NCBI GenBank assembly: GCA_009801085.1
Contig: VNWV01000020.1
Span: 186,001-250,000, forward strand
Source of the DNA: Lasiodiplodia sp. COLG20
Lineage: Eukaryota > Ascomycota > Dothideomycetes > Botryosphaeriales > Botryosphaeriaceae
Length of the DNA: 64,000 nucleotides
Reading direction: 5' to 3'
Made by a program: the position numbers and the translations under genes. Positions 50,798 through 60,691 of this stretch are shown here, one piece after another. Under the pieces are notes generated by a model. That model was given only the letters and a program-made list of their open reading frames with translations. It did no database searches and was not told where the DNA came from. Every line of letters starts with the position of its first letter. Positions within the stretch are counted from its first letter, which is position 1.

Positions 50798-51284
50798 ATG
50801 AAGCTTCATAGTCTTCTTGTAGCCGCTGGTTTCCTATCTACCCTCTCGGCCGCTGTTCCCGCGCCTACTCCAACCTTTACTGCATCTGGGACTATGAACA
50901 CCGTCGAGGCCGTTGCGCCTCCTGCGACTTCGGCTCCTACTGTCATCTTGCCAAGGTAAATACAACAAAGCGACTAGCCTAATAGAGTACTAATATAATA
51001 TAGAGGCAAGGTGGAAGACTATTGTGCACTGGTCGAGCTAGGACTAGCAGAAAACAGGGAATTTCGGAAGGTTACACTCAATCGAACCGGAAAAACACAA
51101 ATCTTTCCAAGGTACCTATATAAAATTAAGCGACTCGTCTAGCAGAGTGCTAATATTTAATAGAATGGACACGAAAGAGTGGTGCAAATCTATACGGGAA
51201 GGAAAGCTTACGTATCGGGTGCACCATCTCCATCCTGGTAAGAACATCATTACTTACGCGGTGAACCACTACGGTGATCCGTAG
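50798..51284 (+). CDS. Small secreted protein SSP2 (YGDP family)
   Basis: Three exons, 50,798-50,955, 51,004-51,111 and 51,164-51,284, give 128 residues with both introns in phase 2. Branch sites are TACTAATA and GCTAATAT. Signal peptide MKLHSLLVAAGFLSTLSAA, then VPAPTPTFTASG and a Pro/Ala/Thr linker. The conserved domain reads EDYCALVELGLAENREFR, VTLNRTGKTQ, then after intron 2 MDTKEWCKSIREGKLTY, HHLHPGKN and the C-terminal NHYGDP (His replaces Pro of the consensus). Two cysteines (EDYC and EWC) are shared with SSP4 and probably pair. The promoter and 5' leader are nearly identical to SSP1. It is the closest paralog of SSP4 over the mature domain. Confidence 0.8.
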
Positions 51285-51406
51285 TTGGGGTTCATGAAAG
51301 TGTATCTCTAGCGTAGCTAGGATTTTCGTATAACTACCTTCGCGTCCGGAACGCTTCTCACCTGCTGTTGTAAAAGGCAGTTTGAGGGCCGCTCTGAAAT
51401 GACGAC

Positions 51407-53574
51407 TTACTCTTGCTTCACTCCCACCTTTCCGACCCTCCTCAGCCCCCAGGCACTAACCACCACAGCACCTGTGCTCAACGTGAAGCAGTACCACCAG
51501 CCAGCCTTGTATCCCTGCAAAAGCGCCTCCTCGTTGCCACGACCGTCCTGCACTTCGGCCGTCACGCGCATTGCGACCGCCGCTGTTGTGGCCAGGCCGA
51601 CGCTCTTACCAATCTGCGCCATCGTGTTGAACACTCCGCCCGCCAGCGCCTGCGTTTTCTCCGGGAACGCCGCCGTGATAACCAGGTTCGCAATCGTGTA
51701 GATGACGTCCGGCGCGACGACGTTGAGCGCCATGGCCTCGAACACAGCGTGCCAGTATCCGGGCCCATCCACTCGGCACAAGAGGGCCAGAATCAACGGC
51801 GCGACAGCCGTGACGGCGCAGGCCGCAGGCACAGCGACGGCGGGCTGCATCAGCGGCAGCAGTGCGCCGACAGCGACATTAACGAGAGTGCCAGCAATGG
51901 GCGCGGGCAGGAAGTACAGCGATGACTGCAGCGGTGCAACTCCGCGGACGTACTCGAGGTAGAACGCCATGAACTGCTCCACACCATTGAACGCGCCCCA
52001 GACGAGGAAGACCGTGGCACAGACCGTCGTGAACGCGCCGTTGGCCCACAGCGCGTTGGGAATCAGCGCCGGCCGTCCCAGTCGCGCCTGCCGCCGCATC
52101 CACAACCAAAACGCCGGCAGCAGCGCCAGCGCCGTGCACAGCATCGCCACGTTCGCCGGCTCGCGCATCGACCGCGCCGCCCCTGTGATGGCCGCGAAGA
52201 CGTACGACAGCAGCGCCAGCGCCGTGCTAATGACCAGCGCCCCGACCCAATCGATGTCCTTCCCCAACCGCCGCCACGTACTCGCATCCAGCAACCGCGG
52301 CTCCCTCTCTTTCACTCTCGGCAGCGCCCACGCCGCGACCACCCCAAAAACCGCACCCAACATCGCCGCGAGGTGAAACACCCACCGCCAGCCGACGGAC
52401 CCGGCGAGCGCCCCTCCCAGCGTCAGTCCGGCAGCGAACCTTACGGCCTGCGCGCCACCCATCGATGCGAAAGCGGCATTACGCCGCCGAGTACCTTCCG
52501 CGAAGCTCCGTGCCACCAGTGCCACCGCTGACGGCAAGCACAATGCCGCCGCGACACCCGTCAATCCGCGGAATGCGATCAGCACTTCACCACTACGCGC
52601 GAGACCAGAGCCCAAGGCGAAGACGGACTGCAGCGCCGTCCCGGCGAGGTAGGCGCGACGGGGCCCCAGGGCATCGGCGAGGGTGCCGGATAACAGGAGC
52701 GTGCAACCGCAGGTGAGGGAGAAGATGGATACCGGCCTGCCAGCGTCGGTGTCAGTGTTGTTCACGCTGTCTCTGGTGTGTGTATGTGTGGAGGGGAATT
52801 CGACGACCGGCATTGGGCCTACGAGAGCCGCACGCTCTCTGGGATTTTGTAAGTTGTTTCTCCGCTCCTGCAACCTCTGGTGGTGAGTCCATCTCTCTCG
52901 GGTTTCTTTTTTCGCTCATGTTATGGGTAACTGAAGCTATCGCCCGAACGAGAATGTCGAATTAAAAATTCTACATACACGTCCGGACGATAACTTCAAC
53001 TACCCGCGTATGTCATTTTTCTAACGCAGAGCTAGGGCACAGTTACGCTCGATCAAAAGCCCTGCTACTCCTTGCGCCAGCCATCGGCCGATCCACGGAG
53101 CCGCCCAGCTAAGCTCCCGGGACGTCGAAATCGGAAAGGATTGGGCGGCGGTCGCACAGATCGTCGTGGGGGGCGTGGGCGCCTCCGTGGTGATGGCTTT
53201 CATTGCGGAGCCGCCGGGCGGGAAGGAGAGGAAGACGGGCCTGTTGGGGTGCTGTGTGGTGGGAATGGGGGAGAGGCCTACCAGAGTCGCACGCTCTCTG
53301 CAAAGGAAAGCTCATCTGCTATGACCGGAATACAGACTGTCAGAGCTCCGGCGAGCAAGTTGCCGATTCCGGTAATGCATGTGATGGAGGCAATGATGGC
53401 TACTGTTCTGCTCGTCGAGACGTTGGACCCGTCTTCTTCGACCACCACAGGCTCGAGCACGTGTCCTGAACCATGGCTCGTTCGTGGCGCTGGGAGCGTG
53501 GGCGAGGCTCTGGGAATTGACGTCACTTCAAGAGTTGTACCGGTGGTCGGCACCTCGGTAACTGTCTGGGACAT
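51407..53574 (-). CDS. MFS drug:H+ antiporter-like transporter (DHA2 type), with a large intron
   Basis: Two exons, 53,574-53,282 and 52,736-51,407, join in frame to 540 residues, a normal length for 14-helix DHA2 transporters. The first exon has a cytoplasmic Thr/Ser-rich tail and helix 1 (RTVAIIASITCITGIGNLLA), ending at SVRLW. The second continues PVSIFSLTCGCTLLLSGTLA then DALGPRRAY (motif A), AFRGLTGVAAALCLPSAVAL (helix 4) and further helices, to VVVSAWGLRRVG. It would export small molecules using the proton gradient; the substrate is unknown. The 545-bp intron (GTAGGC donor, GGCAG acceptor) is about ten times longer than its neighbours. It contains a fold-back element, a second copy of the exon-1 end and a foreign coding-like piece, so expression may be impaired. 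It is divergent from SSP3. Confidence 0.75.
52925..53005. mobile_element. Short fold-back element (hairpin copy 2) inside the MFS intron
   Basis: Two 33-bp arms (52,925-52,957 and 52,973-53,005) form an imperfect inverted repeat around a 15-bp loop. The arms match hairpin copy 1 at 42,717 and carry the same TCCGGACG-type core. Confidence 0.65.
53072..53285 (+). pseudogene. Foreign coding-like fragment in the MFS intron
   Basis: Plus-strand frame reading GKDWAAVAQIVVGGVGASVV then MAFIAEPPGGKERKTGLLGC, which looks like part of a membrane protein. It is antisense to the MFS gene and has no start or end. Source not recognised. Confidence 0.3.
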
Positions 53575-54212
53575 TTTCCCTGCCTTTTGAGAGGGCTGAA
53601 ACGATGCACGAATTCAACTTGGGGGTTTTTGATTCTGAGAAGACAGTAAAGTTAAAGAGGAGTCACTGAAACTGGCATTGGGAAGAAGAGACGTGGCTAA
53701 AGTGCCGTACACCCGTTCAATACGTAATCGGCGCCTTTCCCCAAGCAGACAAAGTGATGCCGATCACTTCAACCTTGAATCAACATGCACGCCCGAACGA
53801 CAACTTCAACCATCTACGTTCTGAACTCTTTCCGTTACTGCGCAGTGGTCCAAATTTGTGGGGTTCTCGCCCGAGATCTGAAGCTCCTTGTGAATTCGTT
53901 TGTTTCAGGACTTTCAGCACCGCCAGGAAGTTAACCTAATTAGGAAATATAGTAAAAGCAATCCATTGAGTTCAAACATCGTTTACGTTGTTGAATCCGC
54001 CGCTATGGATGGTGTTGAGGGGGAGGAAGGAGGAGATGTTGGGGGTGGTTGTTGGGCTGCAGGGACTATAAATCCGTGGATGTGAGTTTTCCAGCTTATC
54101 TACCGCTAGTATACATATCTTCGAAAACTTCCTCTAAATTGCTTTCACCACCACCCCCAGCAACCACCACATTACCGACACTACCAACAACCATCGAGGA
54201 CCATCGACAGCT
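53575..54212. other. Divergent promoter region, MFS / SSP3
   Basis: Contains a lone 30-bp arm of the fold-back family at 53,783-53,812. Also contains TATA-like elements ACTATAAATC (about 54,066) and TATACATATC (about 54,110), the latter preceded by the conserved CTACCGCTAG. Confidence 0.5.
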
Positions 54213-54676
54213 ATGAAGCTTATCAGTTCTCTTGTAGCCGTCGGCTTTCTATTTGCCCTCTCGGCCGTCGCTATTCCTACGCCAACTCCGGCCTTTACTA
54301 CGTCCAGAACCATGACTACCGTCGCCGAGGCCGCCATGCCACCTCCGACTTCGGCTCCTACTCTCATGCCAAGGTACATACAACAATAACAAAACAACTA
54401 GCCTGATAGAGTACTAATATATTATAATATAGAGGCGATGATGATATCGAAGGCTATTGTCTAATGCTAGAGCTAGGGCTTATCGACAACGTGGAAGCTC
54501 GGACAACGGTTACACTTAATCGAACTGGAGTAACAAGAGTAACAAGATCTCATCGACGTGATTTAAGAGGCATATGCAAAGGCCTAAAGGAAGGGAAGCT
54601 TACGTATGACGTACATAGGCTCCATCCTGGTCATAACAAGATTACGATGAAGCACAATCCGTGGGGTGATCCATAG
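54213..54676 (+). CDS. Small secreted protein SSP3 (YGDP family, intron 2 absent)
   Basis: Two exons, 54,213-54,373 and 54,433-54,676, give 134 residues. The single phase-2 intron has a TACTAATAT branch site. Signal peptide MKLISSLVAVGFLFALSAVA, then IPTPTPAFTTS and a Pro/Thr/Ala linker. The domain reads EGYCLMLELGLIDN, VTLNRTGVTR, ICKGLKEGKLTY, HRLHPGHNKIT and the C-terminal NPWGDP (Trp replaces Tyr). The position of intron 2 in the other three copies is here continuous coding sequence (RSHRRDLRG), so this copy has lost, or never gained, that intron. Its 3' flank ATAGTTGATGGGTCGGG is identical to that of SSP4. It is divergent from the intact MFS gene. Confidence 0.8.
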
Positions 54677-55879
54677 TTGATGGGTCGGGATTCACCAAAT
54701 GAATGCGCAGTATTCGATTACTATTTTCATGGTCAAGTGCGATTCTCATTTTCGGAGAATACTTGAGAGTTGACGATTCGTTGATTTTGGAAGAGTGCTC
54801 CGGTGACGATACACCTCGTCTTGAGTAGATGTGCGTGTGCAAAATATTTGAATAGCCGATTCCAATCTGAATAGCCCACCCTTTCGACATGCAGTGTGAA
54901 GAGACAATCTGCTGCTGCATTCATGTACGTCTACTCGTTGGAGTTGAGGTCGTGAGGGTAAGCTGGTGCTGCGTCTCAAGGGCCTTCAGTGTTGAAATCA
55001 GGCGGCTGAGCTGTGGCGGCAGCCAGCGACGAAACGTCGGCTGAATCTTCCGCCGGCCCTGGCCGCATTTGGGTGCGCCCGATCGTCGCGCCGCGCCCCG
55101 CCAAACCAACACCATCCCACCAATAACCCGCGTTGCCGTCGCGGATCGCCACAATACGATCGAAGTTCGCCGGGCCTTTCCTGATTCCGCAATCCCAGTC
55201 GCGGGGATTCTCTCCTCGATCTTCAACCAAGGGTAACTTGTCCCGACCGAACCGAGCGGACACTGTAGCTCTTCTACTCGAAACTCCGCCAAACGCAATG
55301 ACCTGGGAAATTTTTCGAGGTGAAATGCTTTTCCTTGCTTTGAAGAAATCAAAATGCAATGACGTGAACTAATTACATGCACAGGCAAGCTCAACCAGTC
55401 CCTCCGAACACCTTCACGCTTGCTATAGAACTCGGAACATCAATAGAAGCCCCGGTAGGCTTATGACATTATATGGATCCCCCTGCGCAAGGCAGCTCGA
55501 GCTGGACTGTCGGATGGTTGCTAGCGAGGTGGGTCAGCTACACAGTGTATCCGGCTATTCACAACATAATCCTCTCTCCACCTTTCAAGCTGCGGCGCTG
55601 CGGCACACGGAGGTTTGATCTGCACCGACAAATGTACTTGCGCCCAGGCTCTGGTGTGGCTGTACTAATACCATGATTGTCACTGCAGCATCCAGGACGC
55701 CAATGACTGCCCCATTTCTTCGTACCCAATATCGCCCAAAGTCCCTCAAGCATAGCTTCGCTTTCGCACACGGTTGTAATCTTATCCAATCAGAAGAATG
55801 AGAGACCGGGCCTCTTTCCAAATTTTCGGCTCCCCTTGGTTTCTACAAAGGAGCCTTTGGCTGGAAATTGCAGACGTGA
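54677..55879. other. Intergenic, possible coding relic on minus strand
   Basis: Minus-strand frame 55,359-54,976 includes a plausible stretch (NPRDWDCGIRKGPANFDRIV), but its ends are undefined and overlapping frames compete. Not accepted as a gene. Confidence 0.4.
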
Positions 55880-56200
55880 TTGCTTGGAACACTTGTCAAA
55901 GAGCTATGGCCGTCTATAGCAGAGGTTCAGCACTCCCATGGCCAAGACCGAGACCAAGAGAAAAGCCCTGGGCCGGACAACATCCAGATCATACGCGCCA
56001 TCGCTGACTGGGTACCACATGAAGAGCCTTGCCTCCGTTGAAGTCTTTGTCGATGTCATGAGCGAAGAACAGCCGAACTCATATCGTCTGCTTTTTTACT
56101 TCTGGACAACCGCATTTCAGCACCATCAATTCCTGCCACGTACTTGCACTCCGCTATATTGTAGACTCCTCTACCCTGGCGCTGTACAGTATTGTTATTT
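55880..56200 (+). pseudogene. Group A HET N-terminal relic
   Basis: Three successive frames carry pieces of the group A N-terminal region closest to HET A3. These are LVKELWPSIAEV (A3: FVEAMWVVVAEI), then NSYRLLFYFWTTAFQH (A3: NSYRLLFDFWTAEFQH), then after a one-base loss SIPATYLHSAI and DSSTLA (A3: SIPLAYLAFFI, ESPTLA). No HET domain follows. It is a decayed fragment that lies upstream of SSP4. Confidence 0.75.
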
Positions 56201-56386
56201 GATTGTTCTTTTTTCGCTTGCACTCAGTGTGTTGCACCAACGCTTTATGAGCCGATCGCTGGTGACGCTGAAATACTCTTCCTCAACAGGGTGGGTAGTG
56301 GTTAGTGGGGCTGGGAGGATCGTGGTCGTGGGGCCCTTTACCATAGAAGAATTTTCTACTTAGCGTATCGGCAGCAAGTACAATAG

Positions 56387-56409
56387 GTATATATATATAT
56401 ATATATATC
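56387..56409 (+). promoter_or_regulatory. TATA tract of SSP4
   Basis: An 11-fold TA repeat about 70 bp before the ATG, longer than in the other SSP promoters; preceded by ATTTTCTACTTAGCG. Confidence 0.55.
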
Positions 56410-56477
56410 GTTGAAGCTCGCCTATTGATTGATATCAGCACCACCGCCAGCACCACCGCCAGCAACCATCGACAGCC

Positions 56478-56969
56478 ATGAAGCTTAGCAATTTTTTCGT
56501 GGCCGTTGGCTTCCTAACCCTCTCGGTTGCCCTTCCTGCGCCTACTCCGAGCTTCACCGGGGTGAATGTCGTTCCTACGTCTCCCACCATGACCACCGTC
56601 ATACCGACACCGGCTCCTACTCTCATGCCAAGGTAAATACAACAAAGCAACTGGTCCAACACAGTACTAATATATTGTAATATAGAGGCTATGTTGAAGA
56701 CTATTGTGCAGTGGTCGAGCTGGGACTAGCAGAAAACCACACATTTCGAACCGTCACACTCAATCGAACCGGAAAAACACAACTTTCTCCAAGGTATACA
56801 AATTGAGCGAATCGTATAGTAGAGTTCTAATGATTAATATAGAATGGACACGAAAGACTGGTGTAAATCTATAAGGGAGGGGAAGCTTACGTATCAGTTG
56901 TACGACCTCCCGCCTCCCGGTCAAACCACAAGCATTACGCTGCCGATAAATCCATACGGTGATCCATAG
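56478..56969 (+). CDS. Small secreted protein SSP4 (YGDP family)
   Basis: Three exons, 56,478-56,632, 56,686-56,793 and 56,843-56,969, give 129 residues. Both introns are phase 2 (branch sites TACTAATA and TTCTAATG). Signal peptide MKLSNFFVAVGFLTLSVA, then LPAPTPSFTGVN and a Thr/Pro linker. The domain reads EDYCAVVELGLAENHTFR, VTLNRTGKTQ, then MDTKDWCKSIREGKLTY, PPPGQTTSIT and the C-terminal NPYGDP. It shares both cysteines with SSP2 and its 3' flank with SSP3, so the copies have probably exchanged segments. The family lies in 7.3 kb, all on the plus strand. Confidence 0.8.
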
Positions 56970-57119
56970 TTGATGGGTCGGGTTCAGTTTCCAGCGTAGC
57001 TAGAATTTTCCTCTAATAATCGAGAGGCGACAAAGCGCCTCTTTGTTTCACTATTACATGAGCAATCCTCGGCCTGGTTCAGGTTCTTCAGAGAGCACAC
57101 CTTGCTCACTACCCGCACT

Positions 57120-57300
57120 CAACAACGGTATCAAGTAGGATCTTCAGCTGGATGTTGCTGAACGAAATGAAGCTACACGAATGCCTCCCTTGGCGTCTTC
57201 AAAAATTCCAGTCTGTCTCCCAACCTCATGCGTCTCCATGTCATTGTTTTCTTGATCGATGCACGCCAGCTCATTCTCGGTTCCGCGAAAGCTCAACGGG
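57120..57300 (-). pseudogene. Group B HET relic (close to B2)
   Basis: Minus-strand remnant ACIDQENNDMETHEVGRQTG then IFEDAKGG, against B2 ACIDQEDNEMKMHEVGRQVG then IFKGAKGA. The next motif FVWLH has become FV-stop-LH in another frame (Trp TGG to TAG). The rest of the gene is missing. With the duplicated flank at 57,350 it marks a deleted copy of the B2 locus. Confidence 0.8.
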
Positions 57301-57349
57301 ATCTTACCGGACGGCCAGCTGCAACGGATCCAGCGCAAGTAACCAAACA

Positions 57350-57745
57350 AGGCCCGCTGGATAAGCTCGCTACCAGAGTTCTGGAACACATTGCACGGCG
57401 GGGATGCTGCTGATGCGCCCTCTCGGATGGCTGCGGGTATTTCTCGCTGGCACAAATGAGTTGCGGTATTGCATGCATTTGAATGCTTTGCTACTGTAGA
57501 AGCCTTGGATCGCACATCCTAATGTAAGCTTCCTGTCTGATGCGTTTCGCGGCGGTAACTGTTTCAGGTTTGCAGGTGGCGGATGGATTCGGCATATGGG
57601 ACCCCCGCCCGCGCCTTACCGGGCGAAAAGAAGCAACACCTTCCGACACTTGCTCACAGATTGCTTTTGATCCAAGCTTCGGGGCCAAGCGCAGTGAAAT
57701 AAATAACTCCAACCAGCTTTCTATTGCTAGTCAAGTTCGTTACCA
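57350..57745. repeat. Segmental duplicate, copy 2 (pairs with 40,980-41,370)
   Basis: Diverged copy of the region upstream of HET B2, in the same orientation and adjacent to the B2-like relic. About 1.1 kb present between the two parts at the B2 locus is missing here. Confidence 0.6.
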
Positions 57746-58799
57746 GTGAGGTTTCACATGTGGTGCTCGGTGTTCTTCACCGGGTGGTCGGGTTTGGGGT
57801 GGGGAAAGGGGCACAGACGGAGGCCAAGCTTCGACCCCGGAAAGCTTCGTCGACGTAAGCGGCGGAGCATGCGGATGCTGTCGTGTCTGAAGATCAGCGT
57901 GTCTTGAAGACCAAGCGAAATTGGGATGTTGAGGCGAGGGATGACGTGCTTGTATCCGAATCTGGAACGGGTTTCAGTTTCCCCACTGTGCTTCGGAAGT
58001 TGCAACACCATGCCAAGAATCGCGATGATCGATGAATGAATGGGTCGATGTGGAGGCGTGTCCATCTCGAGTAAGCGGGCGGCCTTGTTGATAGGAGAGA
58101 GGCTGTGCTTGTCTGGCCTGATATTTTTCTGTTGGGTAGGTGGATAATTTTGTCGTGAGGCAAATACGACTCAACGCATTTATGCCCTGAAAGCGAGATC
58201 AAGGGATACACTTCGCAAAAACATAAAAATGTGATGATGAATCCACAGATCCCCGTTGATTTTGCGGGAGTTGCGGAGAAGTGATGATAAGGCGCAGTGC
58301 TAAAATAGAGCCACGATCTTGGCTGAAGCTTGCGAAAAGCTTAAACTTCGCCGTGAATACCTGATCTGGGTTGTAGGCCCACTTAAGTAACTCTGTTCTT
58401 GATCTTCTGCTAATTATATCTTAGTTCGATACGATATTTGGTTATTATGATGCAAGTTCGGCAGGGCGCGTTTCCGAATCCAGGGGAAGACGGAGATCCG
58501 GCGCTTGAAGTAACAAGGCCCGATTTTTGGCTTATGAGCCCGGGGCTTAATCTGGGTGTTATTGCACCATTTCAGTTGCTGACGAAAAGAAAGCTGTCTT
58601 GCTTATTTTCCAAATAGACACAAATTTCTCGATCGTTGATTATTTTTCGCATAGAGTCTCTTCCACTTCCTTCACTCTAGTTTATCGCTCGCTTCCTTCC
58701 ACCTGTCCTTGATTTTCGTACTCCTTTTTTCTCGCAGGGCGAGTTTCGAGCTTTTATTTACTATTGTCTACTTATTTCGCATCATTCCATTTCCGTACC
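57746..58799. other. Intergenic upstream of antiporter
   Basis: No supported gene. The last 150 bp are pyrimidine-rich (CTTCCACTTCCTTCACTC and similar), a likely promoter/leader. Confidence 0.5.
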
Positions 58800-60691
58800 A
58801 TGCATGAGCTCGAGCTTACGGGGGTAAACATTGTTCTTTATACCGTCGGAGCTTTTTTCATTCTCTTTGGTGTGATATCATCCAAGCTTAAGAACACCTG
58901 GCACATCGGAGAAGCCCTTCCAGCTACATTGATGGGCATATTACTGGGCCCAGTAGCAGCCAAGTTCATTGATTCGACAAAGTGGGCATCTGCGGAGCCG
59001 GGACAACAGAAGGAAATTACCCACGTAAGTACCAGTTCACGCATGGCTTGAAGCGCTATCTGAGCTGATCAAGACTCAGAATGGCTGCAGAGTCGTCATC
59101 GGAATCCACCTGGTGATGGCGGGATTTCAGCTTCCGGCAAGGTTCCAGCTTCTCCGATGGAAGAGGTTGATTGGAATGCTGCCAGTGATGACCCTCATGT
59201 GGCTTTTCACATCACTCTGCGTGTTCATGATCATCCCAGACCTTACATGGGTAAGTGTATCCAAAATCAAGATCCTCGCAGACGTCATGTTGACCACCGC
59301 ACACAGCTCAGTAGCCTCGTCATCGGCTCCTGCCTCGCGTGCACCGACCCCGTCCTGTCTCAGGTCATTGCCAGGGGGGCTTTCGCCCAAAAATACATAC
59401 CGCTTCACCTCCGGGAAGATCTTCCTCCTGAGACGGGTGCAAACGACAGCTTTGCCTTTCCCTCCCTCATGCTGGCCACATTCCTGATTCGCCACGCAGC
59501 CATGCCCGGAAGCGGCAAGGCAAACAGTGACGGAGAAGTGAGAGAGCATGTAGAGAGGGTTGGTAGAATAGGCGGTGGCTTGGGTGTGGCGCTCAAGATG
59601 TGGTTTCTTGAGACGTGGCTTTACACTGTGCTGTTGAGCATCGTTTATGGCGCCCTCGTTGGATACGCCAGTTGTCTTGTCCTCCAGCTGGCATTGAGAA
59701 GATATGGCACAAAGTTCTGGCAAGAGACGCAAAGCATTAACAACTGCAGGGGTTGGATTGACACTGTAAATTTCTTTCTCTTCCCCACAGTAATAGGCGT
59801 AAGTGAACATCTTGTACTCCAGCACTCTTAGCTCTCCCTGACTGAGGCATACCAGCTCTTTGTCCTCGGTAGCGCTGAAGCTATTGGCACGGAGGATCTC
59901 CTTGCCTGCTTCGCAGCCGGCAACGCACTTAACTGGAACGGCCTTTACCAAGAAGAGTGCAACAACAGGCGTGATTCTGTTAACCCAGCCATCTCTTCTT
60001 TCCTCACCCTCGTTGCGTTTCTTTACCTGGGCTCCGTCATGCTATGGGATACTTTCAATTCTCCGAATATCACATACCCACGTCTTTTTGCACTGGGGTT
60101 TGCACTTTTGCTCTTCCGGAGAATACCGGCTACCATGATTTCTTACACAGTGTTTCCGAAACTGTATACCAACGCTAGAGAAGCATTGGTTTTAGGACAC
60201 TTGGGGCCACTCGGTAAGCCAAAAAGTATATTGCCGTTATGCTTCACCGCTGATGTCAAGCCTTTCTGCAGGTGTTGGCGCAATATTCTTTGCGGAGCAC
60301 ACACGCGAACTCTTCCCTAAACTTGAAGAAGGCGACGATGAAGAAACCAACCTTATTGCCGCTCTAACGCCCAGTAGGTGTATACCTCAACCACAAGCAT
60401 CATACATATTGCTGATCGGAATTAGCTGTGTACGGGATGGTACTTTTCTCCATCATTGTTCATGGTCTCTCCGTCCCTCTTATCGATTTCGTATACAAAC
60501 GTCTCAGCGTGCCTACAATCCAAGAAGGCACGCCAAAGACTCTACCCTTCTCTCGGAGAGAATCACTTTTAGACAAGGAAATTGTGGAGCGCCGACCACA
60601 AGTCCTATCGCGAAAGCAGGAAAAGATTCGAGATGCTCCATCTATTCGAATCGAAATTGCACGACTACCCGCTGGAACATATCCAATATGA
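58800..60691 (+). CDS. Nha1/Sod2-type Na+(K+)/H+ antiporter
   Basis: Six exons (58,800-59,024; 59,080-59,250; 59,307-59,798; 59,856-60,213; 60,272-60,373; 60,426-60,691) join in frame to 537 residues. All introns are GT-AG, about 50-60 bp. About 12 membrane helices. Family motifs: EALPATLMGILLGP in helix 2-3, ACTDPVLSQVIARG (the conserved DP ion-binding pair), GSAEAIGTEDLLACFAAGNA and LNWNG, LGHLGPLGVGAIFFAEH. It would exchange Na+ or K+ for H+ across the plasma membrane, in salt and pH tolerance. The hydrophilic tail is short. After GTPKTLPFSRRESL the frame runs over a CorA pseudogene read in another frame, so the last 45 or so residues probably do not belong to the original protein. Confidence 0.87.

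Noticed and set aside
54976..55359. Minus-strand frame with a protein-like stretch (DWDCGIRKGPANFDRIV)
   Set aside because: No recognisable family, undefined ends and a competing overlapping frame; kept only as a note in the intergenic entry.
49653..56969. SSP genes as fungal RiPP (dikaritin-type) precursors
   Set aside because: No repeated core peptides and no regular dibasic cleavage sites; the C-terminal domain is single and conserved.
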